A stretch of DNA of 64,000 nucleotides from Rhodococcus sp. P-2 (GCF_016598535.1 NZ_CP066779.1:4958053-5022052); one strand, 5' to 3'; numbered from the stretch's first letter, positions 48,870 through 61,629 are shown. Made by a program: numbers and translations. Notes: generated from the sequence alone by a model not told the origin.

Positions 48870-49433
48870 GTGGCTTCCACCAGTGATTTCAAGAATGGTC
48901 TGGTTCTGCAGATCGAAGGCCAGCTGTGGACGATCATCGAGTTCCAGCATGTCAAGCCCGGCAAGGGCCCTGCCTTCGTGCGCACCAAGCTCAAGAACGT
49001 GCTCTCGGGCAAGGTAGTGGACAAGACGTTCAACGCCGGTGTGAAGGTCGAGACCGCCACGGTCGACCGTCGTGACATGACGTACCTCTACCACGACGGC
49101 AGCGACTACATCTTCATGGACGGCGACACCTACGACCAGGTGTCGATCAGCGAATCCACCGTCGGCGACCAGTCGCGTTTCCTGCTCGAGAACATGGCCG
49201 TCCAGGTCGCGACCCACGAAGACGTTCCCCTCTTCGTCGAGCTTCCGGTCACGGTCGAGCTCGTCGTCAAGCACACCGATCCGGGCCTGCAGGGCGACCG
49301 CTCCACCGGCGGCACCAAGCCTGCCACCCTCGAGACCGGTGCCGAGATCAACGTCCCGCTCTTCATCAACACCGGTGACAAGCTCAAGGTCGATTCCCGT
49401 GACGGCAACTACCTCGGGCGTGTGAATTCCTGA
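48870..49433 (+). CDS. efp: Translation elongation factor P
   Basis: A 187-residue EF-P with three OB-like domains: [24 protein letters not shown] (domain I, containing the loop Lys), [22 protein letters not shown], and the C-terminal [10 protein letters not shown]. It relieves ribosome stalling at proline runs. GTG 48870 has AGGAGACG upstream. It follows pepQ by 34 bases and is directly adjacent to nusB. Confidence 0.97.
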   Translation: MASTSDFKNGLVLQIEGQLWTIIEFQHVKPGKGPAFVRTKLKNVLSGKVVDKTFNAGVKVETATVDRRDMTYLYHDGSDYIFMDGDTYDQVSISESTVGDQSRFLLENMAVQVATHEDVPLFVELPVTVELVVKHTDPGLQGDRSTGGTKPATLETGAEINVPLFINTGDKLKVDSRDGNYLGRVNS

Positions 49434-49931
49434 GTGTCCGGCACACATAAGAAACTCGGTGCACGCCACAAGGCGCGCAAGCGTGCCGTCGACTTCCTCT
49501 TCGAAGCCGAGGCACGTGACCTCGATCCGGTCGCACTCGCGTCGGAGCGTTCCGACCTGTCCGTCAAGGACGACGCGGTAGCGCCTGTCGCGGCCTACAC
49601 CGTCACGTTGGTGTCCGGAGTCGCGGAGAATCTGGACCGGATCGATCAGGTCATCTCCTCGCATCTGCAGGACTGGACGCTCGAGCGTCTGCCCGCCGTC
49701 GACCGTGCGATTCTGCGTATCGCCGTGTGGGAGCTCTTCCACGCGACGGACGTTCCTCCGGTTGTCGCCGTGGACGAGGCCGTCGAACTCGCCAAGCAGC
49801 TCTCGACGGACGACTCTCCGGGATTCGTCAACGGAATCCTCGGCCAGGTCGTTCTCGTTGCGCCGCAGGTTCGATCGGCAGCAGCGGCGACCTCGCAGCG
49901 CGCGCAGGAATCGGATTCCGGTACCGAGTAG
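49434..49931 (+). CDS. nusB: Transcription antitermination factor NusB
   Basis: A 165-residue all-helical protein: [58 protein letters not shown] and FVNGILGQV. It works with NusE in rRNA antitermination. It starts directly after the efp stop, GTG at 49434. The C-terminal tail is Ala/Ser-rich. Confidence 0.96.
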   Translation: MSGTHKKLGARHKARKRAVDFLFEAEARDLDPVALASERSDLSVKDDAVAPVAAYTVTLVSGVAENLDRIDQVISSHLQDWTLERLPAVDRAILRIAVWELFHATDVPPVVAVDEAVELAKQLSTDDSPGFVNGILGQVVLVAPQVRSAAAATSQRAQESDSGTE

Positions 49932-49952
49932 CAAGTCTTGTTCCACCACCCG

Positions 49953-49998
49953 CCGTGCGAGTCGCACAGATGTCGCCGTGCGAGTCGCACAGATGTCA
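49953..49998 (+). repeat. Two 23-bp tandem repeats containing a near-palindrome
   Basis: The unit CCGTGCGAGTCGCACAGATGTC plus one base (G or A) occurs twice back to back (49953-49975, 49976-49998), and a decayed third part (CTGCGCGAGTTGTG) follows. Each unit has the dyad GTGCGA-G-TCGCAC. They lie in the 206-base gap between nusB and pyrR, upstream of the PyrR site. Confidence 0.8.
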
Positions 49999-50103
49999 CT
50001 GCGCGAGTTGTGTGTCTGCACACAACCGGTCAGAGTCACTGCTCGCACGGCGGGATCAGGTCTGTCGGCTGATAGGGTGGGGACCGTCAGACATCCTTTA
50101 ACG

Positions 50104-51720
<1,617 letters not shown>

Positions 51721-51746
51721 CGAGAAACGAGAACGGAGAATCACCC

Positions 51747-53054
51747 GTGAGTGTCCTGCTCCGCGGAGTCCTGATCTACGGAGAAGGTGAGCCCACCGAC
51801 GTACTCGTCGGCGACGGCACGATCCTCGAGATCGGCGTGGACCTCGATCCGGCCACGGCATCCGAGGTGATCGATGCCGGCGGGCAGATCCTGCTTCCCG
51901 GCTTCGTGGATCTGCACACGCATCTGCGTGAGCCGGGCCGCGAAGACACCGAGACCATCGAAACCGGTAGCTCGGCAGCCGCGCTGGGTGGATACACCGC
52001 GGTCTTCGCGATGGCCAACACGAGCCCCGTCGCCGATTCGGTGGTCATCACCGATCACGTCTGGCGACGCGGTCAGGAAGTCGGCCTCGTCGACGTCCAC
52101 CCCGTTGGCGCAGTCACCGCAGGCCTGGAAGGCAAGCAGCTCGCCGAGATGGCGACCATGGCCGCTGGCGTCGGCAAGGTCAAGATGTTCTCCGACGACG
52201 GCCACTGCGTCTACGACCCACTGATCATGCGTCGCGCGCTCGAATACTCCAGCTCACTGGGCGTTCTGATCGCACAGCACGCCGAAGAGCCCCGCCTGAC
52301 CGTCGGTGCGGTCGCCCACGAGGGTCCCACGGCCGCGCGTCTCGGCCTGGCCGGATGGCCGCGAGCAGCCGAAGAATCGATCGTCGCCCGTGACGCACTC
52401 CTCGCGCGTGACGCCGGAGCTCGCGTTCACATCTGCCACGCATCCACCGCCGGAACCGTTGAACTCGTGAAGTGGGCTCGCAGCCAAGGGATTTCGATCA
52501 CCGCCGAGGTCACCCCGCATCACCTGCTCCTCGACGATTCACGGCTCGAGACGTACGACGCGATCAACAAGGTCAATCCTCCCTTGCGTGAGGCCAGCGA
52601 TGTTGCTGCCCTGCGCAAGGGTCTGGCCGAGGGCATCATCGACTGCGTCGCGACCGACCATGCTCCGCACGCCGAGCAGGACAAGTGCTGCGAATTCGCG
52701 GCCGCTCGTCCCGGAATGCTCGGCCTCGAGACGGCGCTGTCGATCATCGTGCAGACGATGGTCCAGCCTGGCCTGTTGGACTGGCGCGGTGTTGCCCGGG
52801 TCATGAGCGAGCGCCCTGCGGCAATCGTGGGCCTCGACGATCAGGGCCGCCCCATCGAGGTGGGGGAGCCGGCGAACCTGACATTGGTCGATCCGTCGGC
52901 CGAGTGGACGGTCCACGGTCCCGACCTGGCGAGTGTCGCGCATAACACTCCGTACGAGTCGATGACATTGCCCGCTCGGGTCACGACCACACTGTTACGT
53001 GGCCGCATCACCGCACACGACGGGAATGTGCGGCTGCGGAGTAGCGAGGAGTAG
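51747..53054 (+). CDS. pyrC: Dihydroorotase
   Basis: A 435-residue zinc amidohydrolase (class I type). Metal sites: [12 protein letters not shown], and [21 protein letters not shown]; substrate loop [10 protein letters not shown]; active-site Asp in [17 protein letters not shown] 51747 is chosen because SVLLRGV is the family start and GGAG lies 9 bases upstream; a GTG at 51717 overlaps the pyrB stop and is the alternative. It closes carbamoyl-aspartate to dihydroorotate. Confidence 0.96.
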   Translation: MSVLLRGVLIYGEGEPTDVLVGDGTILEIGVDLDPATASEVIDAGGQILLPGFVDLHTHLREPGREDTETIETGSSAAALGGYTAVFAMANTSPVADSVVITDHVWRRGQEVGLVDVHPVGAVTAGLEGKQLAEMATMAAGVGKVKMFSDDGHCVYDPLIMRRALEYSSSLGVLIAQHAEEPRLTVGAVAHEGPTAARLGLAGWPRAAEESIVARDALLARDAGARVHICHASTAGTVELVKWARSQGISITAEVTPHHLLLDDSRLETYDAINKVNPPLREASDVAALRKGLAEGIIDCVATDHAPHAEQDKCCEFAAARPGMLGLETALSIIVQTMVQPGLLDWRGVARVMSERPAAIVGLDDQGRPIEVGEPANLTLVDPSAEWTVHGPDLASVAHNTPYESMTLPARVTTTLLRGRITAHDGNVRLRSSEE

Positions 53055-53060
53055 CGCGTC

Positions 53061-53627
53061 ATGGACAGAGCACTGTGGATCATCGGCCTGGCGATCTTCT
53101 GGGTCGCGATGATCGGCCTGATGTACGTCGGCTGGCGTGGACGCGCTCGACGCCAGAAAGACAGGATCGGCGAGCTGCCGACGGTACCGGCAACCCTGGG
53201 TGAGCTGCTCGTGCTGCCGACCACCGGCCTCTACGTCGGCAGCACCATCGCACCCAGTTGGCAGGACCGTATCGCCGTGGGCGACCTCGGTTTCCGCGCC
53301 ACCTGCGAGATCAGCCGCTACAGCGGCGGAATTCTGGTCGAGCGTGACGGTGCGTCGGCCATATGGATTCCGGAGAAGTCGATCCGCGCGATCCGCACGG
53401 AGAACGGTCTCGCCGGCAAGGTCATGAGCAAGGACGGCGTCCTGGTCATCCGCTGGGAATTGCCGAGCGGAACCGAGATCGACACGGGCGTGCGCGGTGA
53501 CGACAAGACGGTCTATCCGGACTGGGTCAAGCCGGTAACTGCTTCGAACAAGACTGCTTCGAACAAGACGAATGACAACGAAGACGCAAGCTCTGGCGAC
53601 ATCGAGCAGAACGGAAAGAACGCATGA
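53061..53627 (+). CDS. Membrane-anchored protein between pyrC and carA (Rv1382-like)
   Basis: A 188-residue protein with an N-terminal membrane helix (ALWIIGLAIFWVAMIGLMYVGW) and a cytoplasmic PH-like domain (GELLVLPTTGLYVGSTIAPSWQDRIAVGDLGFRA...). The acidic, polar C-terminus includes a duplicated ASNKT stretch. Actinobacterial pyr operons keep this gene in the same place (Rv1382); its role is unknown. The stop overlaps the carA ATG by 4 bases. Confidence 0.85.
   Translation: MDRALWIIGLAIFWVAMIGLMYVGWRGRARRQKDRIGELPTVPATLGELLVLPTTGLYVGSTIAPSWQDRIAVGDLGFRATCEISRYSGGILVERDGASAIWIPEKSIRAIRTENGLAGKVMSKDGVLVIRWELPSGTEIDTGVRGDDKTVYPDWVKPVTASNKTASNKTNDNEDASSGDIEQNGKNA
53538..53567 (+). repeat. 15-bp in-frame tandem duplication
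   Basis: ACTGCTTCGAACAAG occurs twice in a row, giving TASNKTASNKT in the disordered tail of the Rv1382-like protein. It is in frame, so harmless length variation is the likely meaning. Confidence 0.85.
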
Positions 53628-54799
53628 GCGGCTTTGGTAACAGCCCGGCAGTACTGGTCCTCGAAGACGGACGGGTGTTCCGCGGAACCACCTTCGGTGC
53701 GGTTGGACAGACCCTGGGCGAAGCGGTGTTCAGCACCGGAATGACCGGCTACCAGGAAACGCTCACCGATCCCAGCTACCACCGCCAGATCGTGGTCTCC
53801 ACCGCGCCGCAGATCGGCAACACCGGCTGGAACGACGAAGACGACGAGTCGGTCGGACCGACCGGCGAGCGTGCCGGCGCCAAGATCTGGGTTGCCGGAT
53901 ACGTCGTTCGTGACCCCTCGCGCGTCACCTCGAGCTGGCGTGCAACCGGTTCGCTGCAGGCCAAGCTCGAAGAGCAGGGCATCGTCGGAATCGCCGGGAT
54001 CGACACTCGTGCCCTGGTTCGCCACCTGCGCACCCGCGGTTCGATGAAGGCCGGCATTTTCTCCGGTGAAGCCATCGCCGCCGATGACGAGTTGGTTCGC
54101 CGGGTCCAGGATCAGCCGACCATGCTCGGCGCCGATCTTGCCGGTGAGGTCAGCACCACCAGCGGCTACGTCGTCGAGCCGAAGGGTGGCGAGGCGCTGT
54201 ACACGGTTGCCGCCATCGACCTCGGTATCAAGACCAACACCCCGCGCATGTTCGCCGAGCGCGGCATCCGCGTCCACGTGTTGCCGTCCAACGCGAGTCT
54301 CGAACAGATCCTCGACCTGAAGGCCGACGGAGTGTTCCTCTCCAACGGCCCTGGTGATCCGGCCACCGCCGACGGTGCCGTTCACCTCACGAAAGAGGTC
54401 ATCGGACAGGGCTTGCCGCTGTTCGGTATCTGCTTCGGTAACCAGATCCTGGGCCGCGCCCTCGGCCTGAGCACGTACAAGATGAAGTTCGGACACCGCG
54501 GCATCAACATCCCGGTGATCGAGCATCAGACCGGTCGTATCGCGATCACCGCGCAGAACCACGGCTTCGCACTCGAAGGCGAAGCCGGCCAGGAATTCGA
54601 CACCCCGTTCGGTCGCGCGGTCGTCAGCCACACCTGCGCAAACGACGGCGCCGTCGAAGGTGTTCGCCTGCTCGACGATTCGGCCTTCTCGGTGCAGTAC
54701 CACCCGGAGGCAGCAGCCGGCCCGCACGACGCTGCGTACCTCTTCGACCGCTTCACCAGCCTGCTCTCCGCACGGAAAGAAACCGGAGTCAAGAACTAA
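53624..54799 (+). CDS. carA: Carbamoyl-phosphate synthase small subunit
   Basis: A 391-residue glutaminase subunit. The N-terminal part has [14 protein letters not shown] and [25 protein letters not shown]. The C-terminal class I glutamine amidotransferase has the nucleophile Cys in [16 protein letters not shown], and His/Glu in [13 protein letters not shown]. It supplies ammonia to CarB. The stop TAA shares its last A with the carB ATG. Confidence 0.97.
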   Translation: MSGFGNSPAVLVLEDGRVFRGTTFGAVGQTLGEAVFSTGMTGYQETLTDPSYHRQIVVSTAPQIGNTGWNDEDDESVGPTGERAGAKIWVAGYVVRDPSRVTSSWRATGSLQAKLEEQGIVGIAGIDTRALVRHLRTRGSMKAGIFSGEAIAADDELVRRVQDQPTMLGADLAGEVSTTSGYVVEPKGGEALYTVAAIDLGIKTNTPRMFAERGIRVHVLPSNASLEQILDLKADGVFLSNGPGDPATADGAVHLTKEVIGQGLPLFGICFGNQILGRALGLSTYKMKFGHRGINIPVIEHQTGRIAITAQNHGFALEGEAGQEFDTPFGRAVVSHTCANDGAVEGVRLLDDSAFSVQYHPEAAAGPHDAAYLFDRFTSLLSARKETGVKN

Positions 54800-57700
54800 T
54801 GCCACGCCGTACAGATCTCAAGCACATCCTGGTAATCGGCTCCGGTCCGATCGTCATCGGTCAGGCCTGCGAGTTCGACTACTCGGGCACCCAGGCTTGC
54901 CGCGTCCTCCAGGAGGAGGGCCTGCGCGTCAGCCTCGTCAACTCCAACCCCGCCACCATCATGACGGACCCCGAGTTCGCCGACGCCACGTACGTCGAGC
55001 CGATCACGGCAGAGTTCCTCGAGAAGGTCATCGCCAAGGAAGCGTTGCAGGGCAACAAGATCGACGCCGTCCTCGCGACGCTCGGCGGTCAGACTGCGCT
55101 CAACGCCGCAGTGGCGCTGCACGAGCAAGGCATCCTCGAGAAGTACGACGTCGAACTGATCGGCGCCGACTTCGACGCCATCCAGCGCGGCGAAGATCGC
55201 CAGAAGTTCAAGGACATCGTCGCCAAGGTCGGTGGCGAATCCGCGAAGTCCGCAGTGTGCTACACGATGGACGAAGTACACGCCACGGTCGCCGAACTCG
55301 GTTACCCGGTTGTCGTGCGCCCGTCCTTCACCATGGGCGGCCTCGGTTCCGGCATGGCGTACGACGTCGACGATCTGAACCGGATCGCCGGTGGCGGTCT
55401 CGCCGCGTCGCCGACGGCGAACGTCCTGATCGAGGAATCCATCCTCGGCTGGAAGGAATACGAACTCGAGCTCATGCGTGACAGTCGCGACAACGTCGTG
55501 ATCGTCTGCTCCATCGAGAACGTCGACCCGGTCGGTGTCCACACCGGAGACAGCGTGACGGTCGCTCCGGCGATGACACTGACCGACCGCGAGTACCAGG
55601 CGATGCGCGACCTTTCCATCGACATCCTGCGTGAGGTGGGCGTCGACACCGGCGGCTGCAACATCCAGTTCGCGATGGACCCGAAGGACGGCCGCCTGGT
55701 TGTCATCGAGATGAACCCGCGCGTGTCCCGCTCGTCGGCTCTGGCGTCGAAGGCGACCGGTTACCCGATCGCGAAGATGGCCGCCAAGCTTGCCATCGGC
55801 TACACGCTCGACGAGATCGTCAACGACATCACCAAGGAAACCCCGGCCTGCTTCGAGCCGACGCTCGACTACGTCGTCGTCAAGGCTCCGCGGTTCGCTT
55901 TCGAGAAGTTCCCCGGTGCCGACGGAACCCTGACCACCACGATGAAGTCGGTAGGCGAGGCCATGAGTATCGGCCGCAACTTCACCGAGGCCTTCGGCAA
56001 GGTCATGCGTTCACTCGAAACCAAGCGTGCGGGTTACTGGACCGGCGCCGACATCGAGACGGAGAGCCTGGACGCACTGCTCGCCGATCTGAGCGTTCCG
56101 CAGGACGGCCGCATGTACGGCATCGAGAAGGCATTCGCCCTCGGCGCAACTGTCGAGCAGCTCTTCGACGCCACCAAGATCGATCCGTGGTTCCTCGACC
56201 AGTTCCAGCAGATTCACGAGCTCGGTGAAAAGCTGCGCGCTGCAGAGTCTTTCGACGAGGCTGCCCTGCGTCAGGCCAAGTACCACGGCATCTCGGACCG
56301 CCAGATCGCGGCTCTGCGCCCCGAACTCGGTGGTGACACGCACGCAGGTGAGGACGCCGTTCGCGCTCTGCGTGATCAGCTGGGCGTGCGCCCCGTCTAC
56401 AAGACCGTCGACACCTGTGCCGCAGAGTTCGAGGCCAAGACGCCGTACCACTACTCGACCTACGAGCTTGATCCTGAGGCCGAGTCCGAGGTGGCTCCGC
56501 AGACCGAGCGTCCCAAGGTTCTGATTCTCGGATCCGGCCCCAACCGCATCGGTCAGGGCATCGAGTTCGACTACTCGTGTGTCCACGCGGCGCAGACGCT
56601 GTCCGAAGCCGGGTACGAGACCGTCATGGTCAACTGCAACCCCGAGACAGTCTCTACGGACTACGACACTGCTGATCGCCTGTACTTCGAGCCGCTGACG
56701 TTCGAGGACGTCTTCGAGGTCTACCGCGCGGAGGCTCAGTCGGGCACCGTTGCCGGCGTCATCGTCCAACTCGGCGGCCAGACCCCGCTCGGATTGGCGA
56801 AGCGCCTCGAAGCTGCCGGAGTCCCCATCGTGGGAACCAGCCCCGCAGCCATCGACTTGGCGGAGGACCGCGGCGAATTCGGTCGCGTGCTCACCGAAGC
56901 CGGACTGCCTGCACCGAAGTTCGGTACCGCCACCACGTTCGACGGCGCTCGCGAGATCGCAGCCGGCATCGGCTACCCGGTGCTGGTGCGTCCGTCGTAC
57001 GTGCTCGGTGGTCGCGGCATGGAGATCGTCTACGACGAGGCTTCCCTCGCCGACTACATCTCGCGTGCCACGGAGATCTCCGACGATCGTCCGGTCCTGG
57101 TCGACCGCTTCCTCGAAGACGCGGTCGAGATCGACGTCGACGCTCTGTGCGACGGCACCGAGGTGTACCTCGGTGGCGTCATGGAGCACATCGAGGAAGC
57201 CGGCATTCACTCCGGCGACTCGGCGTGTGCGCTTCCGCCCATCACTCTGGGTCGTGCGGATCTCGAGAACGTCCGCCGCTCCACCGAGGCTCTTGCAAAG
57301 GGCATCGGTGTCAAGGGTCTGCTCAACGTCCAGTACGCCCTCAAGGACGACATCCTCTACGTGCTGGAAGCGAACCCCCGCGCCAGCCGTACGGTTCCGT
57401 TCGTGTCCAAGGCGACGGCCGTCCAGCTGGCCAAGGCATGCGCCCGCGTCATGCTCGGCGAATCCATCGCCGAGCTGCGCGCAAGCGGCATCCTGCCGGC
57501 GACCGGTGACGGTGGAAACACTCCGGCCGGTGCACCGATCGCGGTCAAGGAAGCTGTGTTGCCGTTCAACCGCTTCCGCCGCGCCGACGGTACCGGCGTG
57601 GATACCTTGCTCAGCCCTGAGATGAAGTCCACCGGAGAGGTCATGGGAATCGACTTCGACTTCGGTACGGCTTTTGCCAAGTCGCAGACGGCTGCCTACG

Positions 57701-58155
57701 GTTCCTTGCCCACCACGGGCGCGGTGTTCGTCTCGGTCGCCAACAAGGACAAGCGTTCGCTGATCTTCCCGGTCAAGCGCCTGGCAGATCTCGGATTCAC
57801 CATTCTTGCCACCGAAGGGACCGCAGATGTGTTGCGGCGCAACGGTATCGAGTGCAAGCAGGTGTACAAGCAGTCGGGTGAGGATGTTCCGGCCGGTGCC
57901 GAGACCATCGTCGACCAGATCCGCAGCGGCGAGGTCGCCATGGTCATCAACACGCCGTACGGCAACAACGGCCCGCGCGTCGACGGCTACGAGATCCGAA
58001 GCGCAGCAGTAGCGTCGAACATCCCGTGCATCACGACGGTGCAGGGTGCCTCGGCTGCCGTACAAGGCATCGAAGCGGCCATCCGCGGCGACATCGGGGT
58101 TCACTCCCTGCAGGAACTGCACGCAGGTCTTCGCCGGCCGGCACAGCAGTCGTGA
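54799..58155 (+). CDS. carB: Carbamoyl-phosphate synthase large subunit
   Basis: An 1118-residue enzyme with two ATP-grasp halves. The first starts [31 protein letters not shown]; the second repeats it at about residue 570 ([24 protein letters not shown]). Allosteric MGS domain at the C-terminus ([32 protein letters not shown]). The second half carries an extra segment at [14 protein letters not shown]. It provides carbamoyl phosphate for pyrimidines and arginine. It overlaps pyrF at its stop (GTGA, 58152). Confidence 0.98.
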   Translation: MPRRTDLKHILVIGSGPIVIGQACEFDYSGTQACRVLQEEGLRVSLVNSNPATIMTDPEFADATYVEPITAEFLEKVIAKEALQGNKIDAVLATLGGQTALNAAVALHEQGILEKYDVELIGADFDAIQRGEDRQKFKDIVAKVGGESAKSAVCYTMDEVHATVAELGYPVVVRPSFTMGGLGSGMAYDVDDLNRIAGGGLAASPTANVLIEESILGWKEYELELMRDSRDNVVIVCSIENVDPVGVHTGDSVTVAPAMTLTDREYQAMRDLSIDILREVGVDTGGCNIQFAMDPKDGRLVVIEMNPRVSRSSALASKATGYPIAKMAAKLAIGYTLDEIVNDITKETPACFEPTLDYVVVKAPRFAFEKFPGADGTLTTTMKSVGEAMSIGRNFTEAFGKVMRSLETKRAGYWTGADIETESLDALLADLSVPQDGRMYGIEKAFALGATVEQLFDATKIDPWFLDQFQQIHELGEKLRAAESFDEAALRQAKYHGISDRQIAALRPELGGDTHAGEDAVRALRDQLGVRPVYKTVDTCAAEFEAKTPYHYSTYELDPEAESEVAPQTERPKVLILGSGPNRIGQGIEFDYSCVHAAQTLSEAGYETVMVNCNPETVSTDYDTADRLYFEPLTFEDVFEVYRAEAQSGTVAGVIVQLGGQTPLGLAKRLEAAGVPIVGTSPAAIDLAEDRGEFGRVLTEAGLPAPKFGTATTFDGAREIAAGIGYPVLVRPSYVLGGRGMEIVYDEASLADYISRATEISDDRPVLVDRFLEDAVEIDVDALCDGTEVYLGGVMEHIEEAGIHSGDSACALPPITLGRADLENVRRSTEALAKGIGVKGLLNVQYALKDDILYVLEANPRASRTVPFVSKATAVQLAKACARVMLGESIAELRASGILPATGDGGNTPAGAPIAVKEAVLPFNRFRRADGTGVDTLLSPEMKSTGEVMGIDFDFGTAFAKSQTAAYGSLPTTGAVFVSVANKDKRSLIFPVKRLADLGFTILATEGTADVLRRNGIECKQVYKQSGEDVPAGAETIVDQIRSGEVAMVINTPYGNNGPRVDGYEIRSAAVASNIPCITTVQGASAAVQGIEAAIRGDIGVHSLQELHAGLRRPAQQS

Positions 58156-58973
58156 GTCACAGCTGGGGGCATCGTCTCCGGTCCGCGATCGCGGACCGGG
58201 GGCGGCTGTGCGTCGGCATCGACCCGCATCCCGCACTTCTCGACGCGTGGGGACTGCCGCGTACTGCTGAGGGTCTCGAGACTTTCGCCGAGATCTGCGT
58301 CGAGGCGTTCACCGGTGAGGTCGGACTCGTCAAACCTCAGGTCGCGTTCTTCGAGGCATACGGCAGCGCCGGCTTCGCCGTGTTGGAGCGGACCATCTCG
58401 GTCCTCCGCGACGCGGGAACGCTCGTCGTCGCGGACGCCAAGCGTGGTGACATCGGATCGACGATGGACGCGTACGCGCAAGCCTGGTTGGGTGATTCAC
58501 CGTTGGCCTCCGACTCGGTCACTGTTTCGCCGTACCTGGGGTTCGGGGCGCTGGCTCCGACACTCGAACTGGCGAGGGAGAACGCACGCGGGATCTTCGT
58601 GCTGGCCCGAACGTCCAATCCTGAGGGTGGCGAACTTCAACAGTCGTCGGCCGACGGTGTGAGCGTGGCTCAGTCGATCGTGAATGCGGCGGTCGACGCG
58701 AACGCCGACGGCCGCGACACCGTCGGACTGGTGGTTGGTGCAACTCGGGACCACGGTCTGGACCTGTCGCAGTTCAACGGGCCGATTCTCGCTCCGGGGC
58801 TCGGCGCGCAGGGCGCAACGGCAGCGGATCTCGCAGACATCTTTGCCGGCTCGACCGAACTCCTGCTGCCGAACACCTCACGCGGGGTGCTCAGGCACGG
58901 TCCTTCGGTATCGGCACTTCGGGAGGCAGCAATGCGTGACCGAGACGAGATCGAAGCCGCATTGGCGAACTGA
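58152..58973 (+). CDS. pyrF: Orotidine 5'-phosphate decarboxylase (subfamily 2)
   Basis: A 273-residue TIM-barrel enzyme of the mycobacterial/subfamily 2 type, making UMP from OMP. The active site is [24 protein letters not shown]; phosphate loop regions are [20 protein letters not shown] and [14 protein letters not shown] 58152 overlaps carB. It is the last pyrimidine gene here; pyrD and pyrE lie elsewhere. Confidence 0.95.
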   Translation: MSHSWGHRLRSAIADRGRLCVGIDPHPALLDAWGLPRTAEGLETFAEICVEAFTGEVGLVKPQVAFFEAYGSAGFAVLERTISVLRDAGTLVVADAKRGDIGSTMDAYAQAWLGDSPLASDSVTVSPYLGFGALAPTLELARENARGIFVLARTSNPEGGELQQSSADGVSVAQSIVNAAVDANADGRDTVGLVVGATRDHGLDLSQFNGPILAPGLGAQGATAADLADIFAGSTELLLPNTSRGVLRHGPSVSALREAAMRDRDEIEAALAN

Positions 58974-58976
58974 TCC

Positions 58977-60566
58977 GTGAGTGACCTCGAGGCTCGTTCG
59001 AGCGGTGGAACCCGGTGGTACCGTCCGTCGGTGAATCGTTGGTGGCAGACCGGACTTCTCATCGCGGCGTGCGCGCTGCTGGCCACCGGGTTCCAATCCG
59101 TCACCGGCGTACACGGCGACGATCTCGCCGTGTACCGGACGGCGGGTCAGGCCGTCCTCGACGGCTCGAACCTGTACGACGAGTCGTTCAACGCGAGATT
59201 GCCGTTCACGTATCCGCCCTTCGCCGCGCTCGTCGCCGTTCCGGTCGCCTTGGGCTCGTGGGGCGCGGTCCAGTGGGGATGGAGTTTTGTCAGCCTCCTG
59301 ATGCTGGCCGCGATCATCGTGCTCAGCTACCGCGAAGTCCCGTTCACGCGTAAGCGACCGGTCGTGGTCTACGTGGGTTTCCTGGTCCTGTGGACGGCAG
59401 CATCACCGATCTCCGATCACCTCGGGTACGGGCAGGTCGGGTTGTTCCTGACGCTCCTGTGTCTGATCGACGTGCTGGCTCGACCACGGTGGATTCCCGA
59501 GGGTGTGTTGGTGGGGATCGCCGGGGCGGTCAAACTGGTGCCGCTCGTCTACATCGGTTACTACGTGATCACCGGGCGCTGGAAAGCGGTTGCGGGCGGC
59601 CTCGCCGGCTTCCTCGGCGCAACGGCACTCGGCTTGGCGGTTCTCCCGCGCCAGACGATCGACTACTTCGGTGACATCGCCTCACTGTCGGGGCGCGTCG
59701 CTGTCGGCGACCCTTCTGTGTTCGGCAACCAGTCCGTGCGTGGAATGGCCTTGCGGCTACTTCCCGAGGGCCTGGTGGGTCCCGCATGGCTTTTCGCCTG
59801 TGCAGTGTTGGGTGTCGTCGGAATTGTCGCAACACGGCGTGCTCAGCGCCTGCGGGGTGATCTTGCCGGTTTCACGGTGGTGGCTCTGCTGGCGGCAGTC
59901 GTGACTCCCATTGCCTGGACCCACCACTTCGTGTGGTTGGTGCCGGCGGTGGGCGTGCTCCTGGTTCCGATCAAGCCAAGCGTGGGGGAGCGCACTCGAA
60001 CCGTGCCCGTGTGGTCCTGGGTCGCCATCAGCCTCACTGCCGCAGTAGTCCTGTTTCGGCTTCCGCGAGTCGGCGCGGACATGGATGTCCCGGTCTTCGG
60101 CTTCGTACTGGAGAATTCATTGCTCTGGGCGAGCCTCGCGGTGGTCATCGCTCTGGCTGCCCCCGGTGTGAGCCGCACCGAACCCGAGACGGTCGACGCC
60201 GGCGATCCGAATCGTCGCTGCAGACCTGAAAACAGGCCGCGACACGCGCATGGGCGTCGAAAATGCTCGAAAATTTTGGATGTGTCGGCGACCACGTTCA
60301 TTCCCGCAGGTAACGATTTCGCACACGTACTCAGGGCGGTCATGCCGCGATTGACGAAATACATTGTGTTACAGTCTATTTCGGTATTGTACGCACGTTC
60401 ATGTTGCGCCGAATCCGTCTCGATCCTGCCGAAAATGGCGACGATCGGTGACATCGATTCGACGCGCATAACCCACCGCGATCTGCATCGGACCGCGGGG
60501 GGTGGGTTAGCAATTCGCGCCAGGCGTGAGTACGGTCGCTATCGCTGCTGGTTATCAGCGGAATAG
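58977..60566 (+). CDS. DUF2029/GT87-like mannosyltransferase family membrane protein, with odd C-terminal extension
   Basis: A 529-residue frame. Residues 1 to about 400 form a polyprenol-linked glycosyltransferase of the GT87/DUF2029 type, with about ten membrane helices: HGDDLAVYRTAGQAVLDGSNLYDE (catalytic-type Asp loop), LPFTYPPFAALVAVPVAL, and AWTHHFVWLVPAVGVLL. Such enzymes add mannose in lipoarabinomannan or glycolipid synthesis. After about residue 410 the sequence is polar, Arg- and Cys-rich and unlike the family; it covers the presumed mihF promoter region. The stop has probably been lost. It starts 3 bases after pyrF. Confidence 0.8.
   Translation: MSDLEARSSGGTRWYRPSVNRWWQTGLLIAACALLATGFQSVTGVHGDDLAVYRTAGQAVLDGSNLYDESFNARLPFTYPPFAALVAVPVALGSWGAVQWGWSFVSLLMLAAIIVLSYREVPFTRKRPVVVYVGFLVLWTAASPISDHLGYGQVGLFLTLLCLIDVLARPRWIPEGVLVGIAGAVKLVPLVYIGYYVITGRWKAVAGGLAGFLGATALGLAVLPRQTIDYFGDIASLSGRVAVGDPSVFGNQSVRGMALRLLPEGLVGPAWLFACAVLGVVGIVATRRAQRLRGDLAGFTVVALLAAVVTPIAWTHHFVWLVPAVGVLLVPIKPSVGERTRTVPVWSWVAISLTAAVVLFRLPRVGADMDVPVFGFVLENSLLWASLAVVIALAAPGVSRTEPETVDAGDPNRRCRPENRPRHAHGRRKCSKILDVSATTFIPAGNDFAHVLRAVMPRLTKYIVLQSISVLYARSCCAESVSILPKMATIGDIDSTRITHRDLHRTAGGGLAIRARREYGRYRCWLSAE
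60351..60380 (+). promoter_or_regulatory. Candidate mihF promoter
   Basis: TTGACG (60351-60356) and TCTATT (60375-60380) are spaced by 18 bases in an AT-rich patch upstream of mihF. The site lies inside the extended reading frame of the membrane protein, which supports that frame being non-coding there. Confidence 0.4.
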
Positions 60567-60598
60567 ACAAAATTTGCACACGACGAGACGGAGGAACC

Positions 60599-60919
60599 GT
60601 GGCCCTTCCCCAGTTGACTGATGAGCAGCGCGCTGCTGCTTTGGAGAAGGCAGCTGCTGCCCGCAAGGCCAGGGCTGAGCTCAAGGAGCGCCTGAAGCGT
60701 GGCGGCACCGACCTCAAGCAGGTCCTCAAGGACGCCGAAGACAACGAAATCTTGGGCAAGATGAAGGTTTCGGCACTGCTCGAGGCGCTGCCCAAGGTGG
60801 GCAAGGTCAAGGCTCAGGAGATCATGACCGAGCTGGAGATTGCACCGACCCGTCGCCTTCGTGGCCTCGGTGATCGGCAGCGCAAGGCTCTGCTCACCAA
60901 GTTTGACTTCGAGGCCTGA
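60599..60919 (+). CDS. mihF: Actinobacterial integration host factor MihF
   Basis: A 106-residue nucleoid-associated protein with Lys/Ala-rich N-terminal helix (ALPQLTDEQRAAALEKAAAARKARAELKERLKRGG) and a helix-two-turn-helix-like core (VSALLEALPKVGKVKAQEIMTELEIAPTRRLRGLGDRQRKALL). It is the mycobacterial-type IHF that binds DNA non-specifically and is needed for L5 phage integration in mycobacteria. GTG 60599 has GGAGG upstream. Confidence 0.95.
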   Translation: MALPQLTDEQRAAALEKAAAARKARAELKERLKRGGTDLKQVLKDAEDNEILGKMKVSALLEALPKVGKVKAQEIMTELEIAPTRRLRGLGDRQRKALLTKFDFEA

Positions 60920-60928
60920 GCCGACAAG

Positions 60929-60978
60929 TGATGATTGCTGACGCGGCAGTGTCTGATGATTGCTGACGCAACAGTGTC
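60929..60978 (+). repeat. 25-bp tandem duplication across the gmk start
   Basis: The unit TGATGATTGCTGACGC-NN-CAGTGTC occurs twice (60929-60953 with NN=GG; 60954-60978 with NN=AA). Each copy has an ATG, at 60931 and 60956. The first opens an 11-codon frame ([11 protein letters not shown]) that stops at 60966, inside the start of gmk. Confidence 0.9.
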
Positions 60979-61555
60979 AGAGAGCAAGACCGCAGTGCGG
61001 AGGGGTCGGCTGGTTGTACTGGCCGGCCCTTCGGCTGTCGGTAAGTCCAGCGTCGTTCGCGAGCTGAGAACTCGGTTGCCCGAACTCGTTTTCAGTGTTT
61101 CGGCAACCACTCGCGATCCCCGTCCAGGTGAAGTGGACGGCAAGGACTACCGATTCACCTCCCGCGAAGAATTTCAACGGATGATCGACTCCGGTGAACT
61201 TCTCGAATGGGCGGAAATCCACGGCGGTCTGCAGCGCTCCGGCACCCCCGCAGCTCCGATCGAAGAAGCACTCGAAGCTGGAAAGCCCGTTCTCGTCGAG
61301 GTCGATCTCGCCGGAGCACGAGCTGTCCGGAAAGCGATGCCCGAGGCTCTGTTGGTGTTCATGGCTCCACCGAGCTGGGACGTTCTGGTGCAACGGCTGA
61401 CCGGACGAGGCACCGAAACGGAAGACGTCGTGGCACGGCGACTCGAGACGGCCCGAGTGGAATTGGCCGCACAGGACGAGTTCGACACGGTCATCGTGAA
61501 CGAGGATGTAAGCCGTGCTTGCGATGAGTTGGTATCCTTGTTGGTTGGGAACTGA
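60956..61555 (+). CDS. gmk: Guanylate kinase
   Basis: A 199-residue kinase phosphorylating GMP. P-loop [22 protein letters not shown]-binding [34 protein letters not shown] 60956 in the second repeat copy reads straight into the family N-terminus ([22 protein letters not shown]). No good SD precedes it because the upstream bases are the duplicated first copy. It lies 36 bases after mihF, as in mycobacteria. Confidence 0.95.
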   Translation: MIADATVSESKTAVRRGRLVVLAGPSAVGKSSVVRELRTRLPELVFSVSATTRDPRPGEVDGKDYRFTSREEFQRMIDSGELLEWAEIHGGLQRSGTPAAPIEEALEAGKPVLVEVDLAGARAVRKAMPEALLVFMAPPSWDVLVQRLTGRGTETEDVVARRLETARVELAAQDEFDTVIVNEDVSRACDELVSLLVGN

Positions 61556-61629
61556 TTCGGCACCCTTCGGGAACCGATTTCCATCCTGTTTCTCAGATAT
61601 CCGGATCGATAAAACTAGTTCTTCAATGA

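Noticed and set aside
49953..49998. CRISPR-like array
   Set aside because: Only two contiguous units without spacers and no cas genes.
56011..58236. Long minus-strand open frame (741 codons) opposite carB
   Set aside because: It is the antisense shadow of a high-GC housekeeping gene, low-complexity and lacking any domain; carB is certain.
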